Shown here in pieces: positions 24,346 to 37,751 of a DNA stretch of 64,000 bases (the stretch's first letter is position 1; each line of letters opens with the position of its first letter). Location: contig OY759969.1 in assembly GCA_963662865.1 (NCBI GenBank), positions 124,001 to 188,000 on the forward strand, read 5' to 3'. Made by a program: the position numbers and the translations under genes. Below the pieces are notes generated by a model, which saw only the letters and a program-made list of their open reading frames with translations, was not told the origin of the DNA and made no database searches. This DNA is from JAJDYQ01 sp963662865 (GTDB lineage: Bacteria; Pseudomonadota; Gammaproteobacteria; JAJDYQ01).

Positions 24346-25215
24346 ATGGACGAAAAGAAAGATAGAGTGGAAAGTAAAGGCTGGCTTGAGCGATTAAGTC
24401 AGGCGTTACTCGGTGAACCGCAGGACCGTGAGCAGTTAGTCGAACTGCTGCGTGATGCGCAGTCCCGGGACTTACTTGAAGCAGATGCCCTGGCGATGAT
24501 AGAAGGTGCGCTGGAGGCACCCGAACAGGATGTGCGGGATATTATGGTACCACGCGGGCAGATGGTAGTGGTTCACCGGGATGCCCCGATTAATGACGTG
24601 TTAAAGGTTATTGTGGATTCCGGACATTCGCGTTTTCCCGTGGTGACAGAAGACAAAGACGAGGTGTCCGGGATCCTGCTGGCAAAGGATTTACTACAGT
24701 TTTTTGCCGGCGACAAGGATGAAAATTTCAATATCAGAGAGTATCTGCGCCCGGTTGTCTACGTACCAGAAAGTAAACGCCTGAATGTCCTGCTTTCCGA
24801 GTTTCGATCAAATCATAATCATATGGCGATTGTGGCGGATGAGTATGGCGGTGTTAGCGGCCTGGTAACGATAGAGGATGTTTTGGAACAGATTGTCGGT
24901 GATATTGACGATGAACATGATACGGACCTTGGTAATAACATTTTCGAGCATGACGATGGCCTGTTTGTCCTTCGAGCATTAACGGGGATTGATGAATTCA
25001 ACGAATATTTTAATACAGACTTCCCCGACGGCGATTATGAGACTATTGGGGGCATGATTATGCATTATCTGGGGCATGTACCGAAGCGCCGGGAGGAAGT
25101 GACGATAGGCCAATGCCGCTTCAAGGTGTTGCGAGCGGATAGTCGCAGAATTTATATGCTGCAACTACAGTATCTGCAACCGGATATGTTTGGCACCAAA
25201 GACGCTTGGCATTGA
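24346..25215 (+). CDS. corC: CorC/HlyC family CBS-domain protein
   Basis: This 289-residue cytoplasmic protein has two CBS domains (about 70-185) and a C-terminal CorC_HlyC domain. Family members are linked to magnesium and cobalt efflux. Conserved segments are DIMVPRGQMV, SRFPV in the first CBS domain, HMAIVADEYGGVSGLVT in the second and ETIGGMIMHYLGHVPKRREE at the C-terminus. The membrane domain of larger CNNM-like relatives is missing, as is normal for CorC. Its TGA overlaps the lnt ATG by 1 bp. Confidence 0.94.
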   Translation: MDEKKDRVESKGWLERLSQALLGEPQDREQLVELLRDAQSRDLLEADALAMIEGALEAPEQDVRDIMVPRGQMVVVHRDAPINDVLKVIVDSGHSRFPVVTEDKDEVSGILLAKDLLQFFAGDKDENFNIREYLRPVVYVPESKRLNVLLSEFRSNHNHMAIVADEYGGVSGLVTIEDVLEQIVGDIDDEHDTDLGNNIFEHDDGLFVLRALTGIDEFNEYFNTDFPDGDYETIGGMIMHYLGHVPKRREEVTIGQCRFKVLRADSRRIYMLQLQYLQPDMFGTKDAWH

Positions 25216-26741
25216 TGTCTTTGTCAGGTTGGAAAGGTGACGCTCTGTCACTGATTGCCGGTGCCGTATTGCCTCTGGCTTTTGCCCCGTTCTCGTGGTG
25301 GCCGGTCGTCATAATCTGTTTCCTGCTACTGTTGACCTGTATTCAGCGTGTTTCAGCAACACGGGCCGCATGGCGTGGTTATCTCTTTGGTATCGGGTAC
25401 TTTGGTGTTGGGGTTTCCTGGGTTTACGTGAGTATCCGGCTGTTTGGCAACGCTACGGTACCCCTGGCGATTGCCATTACATTGCTTTTTATTCTGATAC
25501 TGTCAATCTATACTGCGCTGGCAGGCTGGGTGGTTCGCAAATTACTGGCAGATAACACCTCTGCGGCCTTATTGCCGATATTTCCCGCAGTCTGGGTATT
25601 GATTGAGTGGCTTCGAGGCTGGTTGTTTACCGGCTTTGGATGGTTGCAGGTTGGCTATGCCTTTGTTGACTCGCCTCTGGCGGAATACGCGCCATGGTCA
25701 GGGACACTGGGGATTAGTTATCTGGCACTTATCAGCGCAACGGCCATCTTTACCATAATCTCGGTAAATATAAAGGCATGGCTAAAGATAATTTCACTCA
25801 TTCTGACGACTGTGATCTGGGGTATTCCCATAGGAATGGAGCTGCCGATTGATACTCGGACGAATGGAGATGTGCTTAAGGTGGCGCTTGTTCAGGGTAA
25901 TGTGGCGCAATCTATTAAATGGCAGGCGAGTCAGCGTCAGCCAACGCTGGATCGGTATCGTCGAATGACCGAACGGCACTGGGATAAGGATGTCATTGTC
26001 TGGCCGGAAACGGCGATCCCCGCTTTTCGGAAAGACGTATCGACCTATCTCGATGCAATACATTATGCCGCCCGGTTATCCAATACCACATTGATGACAG
26101 GGCTGCCTGTCAGTGAAAAAAATGGCGATTACTACAATGCACTGATCGTGCTGGGGAATGTGGGCCGTGAAGATAACACGGCTTATCTGAAACGCCGTCT
26201 GGTTCCGTTTGGCGAATATCTGCCGCTTAAATTTTTACTGGAACCTGTTCTCGGGTATCTGGAAATTCCGATGTCGGATTTTTCTTCCGGGAGTCAGGAA
26301 AAGCCGTTGATCAAGGCCGCAGAGCATGAGGCCGGTGTCTTCATCTGTTATGAAATTGCTTTTGCCAGCGATGTAATGGAATCACTCCCGGAGGCGGCCT
26401 ATCTGGTCAATATCAGTAACGATGCCTGGTTTGGCGGTTCACTGGGACCATATCAGCATTTACAAATTACACGTATGAGGGCAATAGAAACCGGACGCTA
26501 TATCTTACGTGCGACGAATACCGGTATATCGGCGATTATTGAACCAACCGGCAGTATTCAGGCAAGGCTTGCGGAATCTGAACAGGGCGTACTTACCGGC
26601 CGAATTCATAAAGTACAGGGGCAGACGCCTTACAGCCGCTATGTGGACTATCCGCTTATTGCGGTGTTGTCGATCATGTTGTTACTGGTCTGGCGGTATT
26701 CATCATGCATAATTCTAAATACAGATAGTGCTCAAAATTGA
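25215..26741 (+). CDS. lnt: Apolipoprotein N-acyltransferase
   Basis: Lnt adds the third acyl chain to the N-terminal cysteine of lipoproteins in the inner membrane. From ATG 25215 (MSLSGWKGD) it has 508 residues. About six N-terminal membrane segments are followed by a nitrilase-like periplasmic domain. The catalytic triad is visible as Glu in VWPETAIP, Lys in KRRLVPFGEYLP and Cys in FICYEIAF. NISNDAWFGGSLGPYQH is a further signature. It closes the miaB operon and is followed by a strong bidirectional terminator. Confidence 0.96.
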   Translation: MSLSGWKGDALSLIAGAVLPLAFAPFSWWPVVIICFLLLLTCIQRVSATRAAWRGYLFGIGYFGVGVSWVYVSIRLFGNATVPLAIAITLLFILILSIYTALAGWVVRKLLADNTSAALLPIFPAVWVLIEWLRGWLFTGFGWLQVGYAFVDSPLAEYAPWSGTLGISYLALISATAIFTIISVNIKAWLKIISLILTTVIWGIPIGMELPIDTRTNGDVLKVALVQGNVAQSIKWQASQRQPTLDRYRRMTERHWDKDVIVWPETAIPAFRKDVSTYLDAIHYAARLSNTTLMTGLPVSEKNGDYYNALIVLGNVGREDNTAYLKRRLVPFGEYLPLKFLLEPVLGYLEIPMSDFSSGSQEKPLIKAAEHEAGVFICYEIAFASDVMESLPEAAYLVNISNDAWFGGSLGPYQHLQITRMRAIETGRYILRATNTGISAIIEPTGSIQARLAESEQGVLTGRIHKVQGQTPYSRYVDYPLIAVLSIMLLLVWRYSSCIILNTDSAQN

Positions 26742-26834
26742 ACCGCTTGTTGAGCCACGCTTGCGTGGTTTTAGTAAGGAAGTCTCAAAACTATCTCAAC
26801 CCATACAGATTCCGCGTTTCATTACTACCCACAA

Positions 26835-26864
26835 AAAAGGCCCTGCAATAATACAGGGCCTTTT
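26835..26864. terminator. Bidirectional terminator between lnt and groEL
   Basis: AAAAGGCCCTG pairs with CAGGGCCTTTT around an 8-nt loop, with A and T tails on the two sides. It separates the convergent lnt (ends 26741) and groEL (ends 26891). Confidence 0.88.
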
Positions 26865-26890
26865 GGCACATCACTTATGAGGCAGGGGGC

Positions 26891-28540
26891 TTACATCATG
26901 CCGCCCATACCGCCCATAGGATCCATTCCGGCACCACCACCTGCTGCGGCTGGCGCTTCCTTTACGGGAATTTCAGCAACCATGCACTCGGTAGTAATCA
27001 TGAGCCCTGCCACAGAAGCCGCATTCTGTAATGCGGTACGAGCCACTTTGGTGGGGTCCAGAATACCGGCAGCCACCATGTCAACATACTCGTCACTCTG
27101 GGCATTGTAGCCATGATTACCTTTGGAACCACGCACCTCATTAACGACAACGGAAGAATCCACACCAGCGTTAGAGGCAATCTGACGCAAGGGCTCTTCC
27201 ACAGCACGGCGCGCAATAGCTATACCGGCATCCTGATCCGAGTTATCACCCTTAAGTTTATTTAGCGCACCCTGCGCACGAATCAGAGCAACGCCGCCAC
27301 CGGGGACAACGCCCTCTTCTACGGCGGCGCGAGTCGCATGCAGAGCGTCTTCCACGCGGGCTTTCTTTTCTTTCATTTCCACCTCAGTTGCCGCACCAAC
27401 TTTGATTACAGCAACACCGCCAGCCAGCTTGGCTACACGCTCCTGCAATTTTTCGCGGTCGTAATCAGAAGTGGATTCTTCAATCTGAGTGCGGATTTGC
27501 CCAACACGCGCCTTGATCTCGTCACTATTGCCGGCACCATCAACAATCGTGGTGTTTTCCTTGGTTATCTGGATTTTCTTGGCAGCACCGAGGTCATCCA
27601 GAGTGGTTTTTTCCAGACTCAGGCCCACTTCTTCAGAAACGACCTGACCACCGGTCAGGATAGCGATATCCTGCAACATTGCCTTACGGCGATCACCAAA
27701 ACCAGGCGCCTTCACTGCGGCCACTTTAACGATGCCGCGCATATTGTTAACAACCAGAGTCGCCAACGCTTCCCCTTCAACATCTTCAGCGATAATCAAC
27801 AGCGGCTTACCTGCCTTGGCTACGCCTTCCAGAACGGGAAGCAAATCGCGGATATTGGAGATCTTCTTGTCAAACAACAGAACAAAAGGATCATCCAGAT
27901 CGACAGACTGGCTTTGCTGATTATTAATGAAATAAGGGGACAGGTAGCCGCGATCAAACTGCATGCCTTCAACCACATCAAGCTCATTTTGCAGTGCGGA
28001 ACCTTCTTCAACAGTGATAACGCCTTCTTTACCAACTTTCTCCATGGCCTCGGCAATAATTTCACCGATATTTTTGTCGGCATTGGCTGAAATCGTACCC
28101 ACCTGGGCAATCGCCTTGCTGTCCTCACAGGGAACCGACAGATCACGCAGTTTGTCAACCGCGGCGGTAACCGCCTGATCGATACCACGCTTCAGGTCCA
28201 TGGGATTCATACCCGCTGCAACAGCCTTCAGGCCTTCTTTCAGCATGGACTGAGCCAGCACTGTGGCTGTAGTTGTACCGTCACCCGCAGTATCGGAAGT
28301 CTGTGATGCAACTTCCTTGACCATCTGCGCACCCATGTTCTCTAGCTTGTCTTCCAGTTCGACTTCCTTGGCCACAGACACACCATCCTTAGTCATGGTA
28401 GGCGCACCGAAGCTCTTATCCAAAACCACGTTACGGCCTTTAGGGCCCAGGGTAACCTTCACCGCGTTCGCCAGGGTATTCACACCACGTACCATGCGTG
28501 AACGCGCCTCGTCACCAAAACATACTTCTTTAGCTGACAT
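26891..28540 (-). CDS. groEL: Chaperonin GroEL
   Basis: This is the 60-kDa chaperonin subunit that forms the double heptameric ring and folds proteins with GroES in the cytoplasm. The 549-residue length and the C-terminal GGMGGMM tail are typical, as are LGPKGRNVVLDKSFG and DGTTTATVLAQS near the ATP site. An AGAGGA ribosome site precedes the ATG. It lies 31 bp downstream of groES in one operon under a CIRCE operator. Confidence 0.98.
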   Translation of the reverse strand: MSAKEVCFGDEARSRMVRGVNTLANAVKVTLGPKGRNVVLDKSFGAPTMTKDGVSVAKEVELEDKLENMGAQMVKEVASQTSDTAGDGTTTATVLAQSMLKEGLKAVAAGMNPMDLKRGIDQAVTAAVDKLRDLSVPCEDSKAIAQVGTISANADKNIGEIIAEAMEKVGKEGVITVEEGSALQNELDVVEGMQFDRGYLSPYFINNQQSQSVDLDDPFVLLFDKKISNIRDLLPVLEGVAKAGKPLLIIAEDVEGEALATLVVNNMRGIVKVAAVKAPGFGDRRKAMLQDIAILTGGQVVSEEVGLSLEKTTLDDLGAAKKIQITKENTTIVDGAGNSDEIKARVGQIRTQIEESTSDYDREKLQERVAKLAGGVAVIKVGAATEVEMKEKKARVEDALHATRAAVEEGVVPGGGVALIRAQGALNKLKGDNSDQDAGIAIARRAVEEPLRQIASNAGVDSSVVVNEVRGSKGNHGYNAQSDEYVDMVAAGILDPTKVARTALQNAASVAGLMITTECMVAEIPVKEAPAAAGGGAGMDPMGGMGGMM

Positions 28541-28571
28541 ATTATTTTCCTCTAAATTCCTCGACTAAAAA

Positions 28572-28859
28572 TTATTCAACAACCGCCATGATGTCGTCTT
28601 CGCGCATAACGACCAACTCGTCATCGCCCATTTTGACATCATTACCGGAATATTTACCAAACAGCACGGTATCGCCAATTTTCACATCCAGCGCACGAAC
28701 CTCACCGTTATCGAGCACCTTACCGTTACCTACTGCCAGAACTTCGCCACGACTTGGCTTTTCTGTGGCAGAGTCGGGGATTACAATACCGCCTGAGGAA
28801 GTACGCTCTTCCTCCATGCGCTTGATCACAACACGATCATGCAAAGGACGTAAATTCAT
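28572..28859 (-). CDS. groES: Co-chaperonin GroES
   Basis: This is the 10-kDa heptameric lid of the GroEL chamber. From ATG 28859 (MNLRPLHDRVVIKR) it has 95 residues, the family norm. The mobile loop is SSGGIVIPDSATEKP. A GGAGAAAGGAAAG ribosome region precedes this ATG; an upstream in-frame ATG at 28874 would put the ribosome site inside the gene and is rejected. Confidence 0.97.
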   Translation of the reverse strand: MNLRPLHDRVVIKRMEEERTSSGGIVIPDSATEKPSRGEVLAVGNGKVLDNGEVRALDVKIGDTVLFGKYSGNDVKMGDDELVVMREDDIMAVVE

Positions 28860-28915
28860 CTTTCCTTTCTCCATTAATTTTCAAGAAATAATTTGAATCA
28901 CAAATAACGAGTTAA

Positions 28916-28942
28916 TTAGCACTCGCCTTTGGTGAGTGCTAA
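28916..28942 (-). promoter_or_regulatory. CIRCE operator (HrcA binding site)
   Basis: TTAGCACTC, nine bases, GAGTGCTAA: an exact match to the CIRCE consensus. It lies 57 bp upstream of groES and overlaps the predicted -10 box by one base. It implies repression of groESL by HrcA, relieved on heat shock. hrcA itself is not in this window. Confidence 0.95.
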
Positions 28943-28969
28943 TAATAAGGGCAAAAAGCACAAAGTCAA
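28942..28969 (-). promoter_or_regulatory. Predicted sigma70-type promoter of groESL
   Basis: On the minus strand, TTGACT (28964-28969), a 16-bp spacer and TATTAT (28942-28947) lead directly into the CIRCE element. The layout fits an operator that blocks transcription start. Confidence 0.55.
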
Positions 28970-28974
28970 TAGTT

Positions 28975-29035
28975 TTGTATAAATTCATCACATATTGCGC
29001 TTTTTGCTGCTGTGAATAATGCGCTGCACTGGGGT
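28975..29035 (-). other. Short sequence relic shared with the soxB upstream region
   Basis: On the minus strand about 60 bp (AGTGCAGCGCATTATTCAC onward) align with 58319-58378 on the plus strand at roughly three quarters identity by eye. At 58 kb the related stretch directly follows a decayed transposase. I take both as fragments of the same old mobile element. Here it abuts the groESL promoter. Confidence 0.5.
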
Positions 29036-29172
29036 TTGCCATCTCGACTCTTGATATGGTCGTATGCTGCTGTGCCTGACTAGCCAATCAATCGGCTAAC
29101 TCTCTGACTGACCTGATATCAAATGGAATAGCAACTCGGATAGCAACACAACGGAGCGGCAATAACCGGTGC

Positions 29173-29191
29173 GCCGAGGGTGGCCCTCGGC
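29173..29191 (-). terminator. Hairpin after giant gene copy 2
   Basis: The GCCGAGGG/CCCTCGGC 8-bp stem is the same as after copy 1 and again lacks a T run. It lies 14 bp past the stop. Confidence 0.5.
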
Positions 29192-29205
29192 GGCCATGCC
29201 GGAGA

Positions 29206-34137
<4,932 letters not shown>

Positions 34138-34283
34138 GATTGTTGCTCCTGCTTTTACGGTATGTAACTGGCCTTGCGGGCCGGGTAAATCTCTATCCGG
34201 GGTTGTCTGTTCAGGCCCGGCCTTTGGGTCGGTTTCAAGGCCGGTCAGGGTCCAGGCCCGGATTTATTCCTGCGATTTGAACT

Positions 34284-34312
34284 ATTTTAGCCTCGTCCGG
34301 GGTGGATTACAA
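34284..34312 (-). promoter_or_regulatory. Predicted sigma70 promoter of giant gene copy 2
   Basis: Minus strand TTGTAA (34307-34312), 17-bp spacer, TAAAAT (34284-34289). It matches the promoter of copy 1 in boxes and spacing. Confidence 0.55.
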
Positions 34313-34351
34313 GCCTTTAGTTATGAATTTGTTGCATATTGTTCCCGTTGT

Positions 34352-34371
34352 TGTCACATTTTAATGTGACA
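34352..34371. promoter_or_regulatory. Perfect palindrome, candidate operator
   Basis: TGTCACAT-TTTA-ATGTGACA is an exact 8-bp inverted repeat with a 4-bp centre. It lies 40 bp upstream of the -35 box of copy 2 and 250 bp before the dehydratase. It could be a dimeric regulator site. The regulator is unknown and no T tract suggests a terminator. Confidence 0.35.
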
Positions 34372-34620
34372 CGCCGGGGATTGCCTGCCTCTGCTCTCGT
34401 TCATTGTGCGTTTTCTGTCCGGCAGGCCGGGAGTGGCGGCTTTGGTCTTTGTGGTGCATGGCAGTGTCCCGATACCCCTGCACAGCGCCGTGCCGCTATT
34501 TCGTTTGTCATGCCCATTGTTATGGCATTCGCTGTTATCCTGCGGGAGGTGTAATATGTTTCTAAAGCCTATGTGGCTGTTTTAAGATACCTGCAATCAA
34601 CAAAGGAGGGTGGGCATTCC

Positions 34621-35841
34621 ATGTCCGAAGATATTTCACTTGATCGGATTCGCTCCGTTTATGAGGCCATTGCCCCGTCAATAACACGCACTCCGACTCT
34701 TCCTGCGCGTGCCTTGTCAGAGCAATTTGGTTGTGCACTGTACTTGAAGTGTGAAATGCTTCAGCGCACAGGTTCTTTCAAGGACAGGGGTGCTTTGGCG
34801 GCTCTCCTGCGCCTGACCGAGGCACAGAAAAGCAAGGGGGTTATCACTGCATCGGCCGGTAATCATGCCCAAGGTCTTTCCTGGCATGGTCAGCGTCTGG
34901 GTGTGCCGGTCACCGTGCTGATGCCGGAGCAAACGCCATTCACAAAGCTGGAGCGCACTCGGGCATTCGGCGCCAATGTGGAGTTGTACGGCGAAACGCT
35001 TGATGACTGTACTCGGCGCATGCGGGAATTAATGGAGGAAAAGGGGCTGATCTGTATCCATCCTTTCGATAATGACGAGGTGATTTGCGGTCAGGGTTCG
35101 GTTGCTCTGGAGATGCTTGCCGATGTCCCCGATCTGGATGTTTTGTTTGTCCCTGTGGGTGGTGGTGGCCTGATCTCAGGAATAGGAATTGTGGCGAAGG
35201 CTCTGCGCCCGGATATTGAGCTGATCGGGGTAGAGGTTTCCCGTTATGCGTCGGTGCATAACCGTGTGCGCGGCGGTTCTCTGCCAATAGGAGGCGGCAC
35301 GCTGGCGGAGGGTATCGCCGTAAAGTCGCCGGGCGAACGTAATCTGCATTATATTCGTCGTTATGTTGATGATCTGGTGCTGGTTGAGGAGGCCGACATT
35401 GAGGCGGCAATCTATGAGTTATTGAATGGGGTGCGTCTTTTGACGGAGGGTGCGGGTGCCGCGGGTTTTGCGGCTTTTCACAAGGTCAGGGAAAAATACC
35501 GGGGGAAAAATGTCGGCATTGTCCTGTGTGGAGGCAATATTGATTTGCGCCTTGCTTCGTCTGTCATCCTGCGCCAGATGAATGTACGAGGGTTTTTGGC
35601 GAGTCTCCGCATCGGTATTCAGGACCGCCCGGGAATTCTGGCACATGTTGCCGATATTGTCGGCTCCCAGGGAGCCAACATCGTAGAGATTTCACATCAT
35701 CGCCTGCATCGTCATTTGCCGGTTAAGGAGGCGGAACTGGCCATAACGATGGAGGCACGCGGCGCACCTCATGTCTCGGAGATCGTGGAGGAGCTGCGTA
35801 AATCCGGTTATCACGTCTCGGAAGATCAAGACTTTTCCTGA
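34621..35841 (+). CDS. Threonine ammonia-lyase, single-ACT (catabolic-type) form
   Basis: 406 residues from ATG 34621 (MSEDISLDRI), preceded by AGGAGG. The PLP lysine is in SFKDRGAL, the phosphate loop is VPVGGGGLISG and TASAGNHAQG is conserved. After the catalytic core there is one ACT domain (about 330-405, ASLRIGIQDRPGILAHVADI). This architecture is typical of TdcB-like or IlvA2-type threonine/serine dehydratases. It differs clearly from the two-ACT enzyme at 2.1-3.6 kb. The sodium:amino-acid symporter just downstream suggests use of imported amino acids, which is inference. Confidence 0.9.
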   Translation: MSEDISLDRIRSVYEAIAPSITRTPTLPARALSEQFGCALYLKCEMLQRTGSFKDRGALAALLRLTEAQKSKGVITASAGNHAQGLSWHGQRLGVPVTVLMPEQTPFTKLERTRAFGANVELYGETLDDCTRRMRELMEEKGLICIHPFDNDEVICGQGSVALEMLADVPDLDVLFVPVGGGGLISGIGIVAKALRPDIELIGVEVSRYASVHNRVRGGSLPIGGGTLAEGIAVKSPGERNLHYIRRYVDDLVLVEEADIEAAIYELLNGVRLLTEGAGAAGFAAFHKVREKYRGKNVGIVLCGGNIDLRLASSVILRQMNVRGFLASLRIGIQDRPGILAHVADIVGSQGANIVEISHHRLHRHLPVKEAELAITMEARGAPHVSEIVEELRKSGYHVSEDQDFS

Positions 35842-36093
35842 AATCATCCGGCATCTGACCGTGCCAAACCGAGTTGTTATCCTGCCAATCCGGTTTTTTG
35901 TCTGCTTGCCATCCGGTCTCGATGGGCGGGGTGTTGCCGATGTCGGTAGAGCAGCCGTTACAAAATCGGATAATTTGCCTCGCGTGCTTGTATTCTCCGC
36001 ACTCCGGGATACAATTGCTGCAAGAAGCATCAGAAGAGACATGGGGTTCTGGTATCCGGCTTTGCCGATCAAACATCAAAGGAGAAAAAAACA

Positions 36094-37485
36094 ATGGATA
36101 AACTAAACGACATCATCAGCTCGATCAATGCCTTTGTCTGGGGGCCGCCGATGCTTGGCGCTCTTGGAGTAACCGGGGTGTTGCTTACTGTTGGTCTGGT
36201 GTTCATGCCCTGGCGCAAGGTCGGCTATGGCTTTCGCCTGCTGTTCAGCAAGGATGCGGCTGAGGGTTCCGGGGAGGTCAAGCCGTTCAACGCCCTGATG
36301 ACTGCCTTGTCGGCAACTGTCGGTACCGGAAATATCGTCGGGGTGGCTACGGCGATCGCCCTGGGTGGGCCCGGAGCCATTTTCTACATGTGGGTTATTG
36401 CCCTGTTCGGGATGGCCACCAAGTACGCCGAGGCGGTGTGCGCGGTGACTTATCGCGAGGTTGACGCCAACGGCAAATATGTCGGCGGCCCGATGTATTA
36501 CCTGCGTAACGGTGTCGGCGAGTTCGCGCCGGCCCTGGGCAAGACTCTTGGGGTGCTGTTTGCCGTCTTCGGCGCGTTAGCCGCCTTCGGAATCGGTAAC
36601 GCGGTGCAGGTCAACTCAATGGCCGCGGTGCTGGTCGATAGCTTTTCGGTGCCCAAGTGGTTGACCGGAGTGGTGGTTGCCGCTCTGGTCGGTTTCGTGA
36701 TTCTGGGCGGCGTCCGCCGCATCGGTGAAGTTGCCGGCAAGCTGGTGCCGACCATGATTGTCCTGTACATCGTCGCTGCTCTGCTCGTCATACTGATCAA
36801 TATTGCTGAGGTGCCCGCTGCCATCGGTCTGATTTTTAAGTACGCCTTCGAGCCGATTGCGGCGGCGGGTGGTTTCGCCGGTGCGGCGGTTGCTGCGGCA
36901 ATTCGTTTTGGCGTCGCACGCGGGGTGTTTTCCAACGAGGCTGGCTTGGGTTCGGCGGCGATCGCACATGCGGCGGCACAGACCAACAACCCGGTGCGTC
37001 AGGGGATCATCGCCATGCTTGGTACCTTCATCGACACCATTGTGGTATGCACCATGACCGCTTTGGTGATCCTGACTTCGGGTGCCTGGACGGAGACAGG
37101 CGCAGACGGTGGTGGCCTGACCGGTGCGTTGCTGACCTCATTCGCCTTTGATACGTCAATTCCCGGTGGTCAGTACATCGTGACGATTGCTCTGACGATC
37201 TTTGCCTTTACCACCATCCTGGGCTGGTCGTACTACGGTGAGCGCTGCTGGCAATATCTGTTTAGTGAGAAGACTCTGATGATCTACCGTGGCCTGTGGG
37301 TGCTTGCCGCCCTGTCTTTTGCCAACGTCAAGGTTGGTTTTGTCTGGGACCTGTCGGACGCGCTCAACGGTTTGATGGCGATCCCCAACCTGATCGGCCT
37401 GCTTTTGCTCGCGCCGATGGTCTTCAAGGTCACCGGCGAGTATTTCGAGAAGCAGAACTCTTCGACGGCGGCGGATTCTGCATGA
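36094..37485 (+). CDS. Sodium:alanine (amino acid) symporter family protein, AgcS type
   Basis: A 463-residue inner-membrane protein with about ten to eleven hydrophobic segments. The family signature GTGNIVGVATAIALGGPGA lies near residue 76, followed by FYMWVIALFGMATKYAEAVCAV. GVARGVFSNEAGLGSAAIAHAAA (mid-protein) is also conserved. Family members import alanine, glycine or related amino acids with sodium. A clear AAGGAGAAA ribosome site precedes the ATG. About 250 bp separate it from the dehydratase, so co-transcription is uncertain. Base composition is slightly richer in G+C than neighbouring genes. Confidence 0.93.
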   Translation: MDKLNDIISSINAFVWGPPMLGALGVTGVLLTVGLVFMPWRKVGYGFRLLFSKDAAEGSGEVKPFNALMTALSATVGTGNIVGVATAIALGGPGAIFYMWVIALFGMATKYAEAVCAVTYREVDANGKYVGGPMYYLRNGVGEFAPALGKTLGVLFAVFGALAAFGIGNAVQVNSMAAVLVDSFSVPKWLTGVVVAALVGFVILGGVRRIGEVAGKLVPTMIVLYIVAALLVILINIAEVPAAIGLIFKYAFEPIAAAGGFAGAAVAAAIRFGVARGVFSNEAGLGSAAIAHAAAQTNNPVRQGIIAMLGTFIDTIVVCTMTALVILTSGAWTETGADGGGLTGALLTSFAFDTSIPGGQYIVTIALTIFAFTTILGWSYYGERCWQYLFSEKTLMIYRGLWVLAALSFANVKVGFVWDLSDALNGLMAIPNLIGLLLLAPMVFKVTGEYFEKQNSSTAADSA

Positions 37486-37751
37486 GTCGCCGACCGTTCA
37501 TAGTATGTATGGCCCGGCCCACTACGCGGAAGCGTTTGGGCCTTCGGTCAAAGAGCGACCCGGCAGTTCTGCGGGGATGCCACGGCATAGGCCGCAACAT
37601 GGCTGAAAGCCGGGTGCATACTGCCAATGAAATGCCTGGGTAGCGCGATGTATGAAGGACATTATCCCGGTTCTGCAAAATAATCAGGAAGTTCCAGGGG
37701 CCGGAAGTTGCGCAAATTTGAGCAGTACGGTAAATAATTAAAGGTTCTACA

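Larger units (their letters stand above)
34138..34620. other. Intergenic region between giant gene copy 2 and the second threonine dehydratase
   Basis: 483 bp between divergent genes. The part up to about 34317 is homologous to the copy 1 upstream region and contains the predicted promoter. Beyond it lies a perfect 8-bp palindrome at 34352-34371 with no counterpart at copy 1. An AGGAGG ribosome site for the next gene is near 34603. No other gene is seen. Confidence 0.6.

Noticed and set aside
26755..26772. CCACGC-TT-GCGTGG hairpin just after lnt as a terminator
   Set aside because: The 2-nt loop is too small and only a short T stretch follows. The hairpin at 26835-26864 is far better.
27338..28090. 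250-residue plus-strand frame inside groEL
   Set aside because: It is antisense to a well-conserved gene. The composition follows groEL codons.
28881..29087. 68-residue minus-strand frame upstream of groES as a gene
   Set aside because: It runs through the promoter and CIRCE site. Part of it is the mobile-element relic listed separately.
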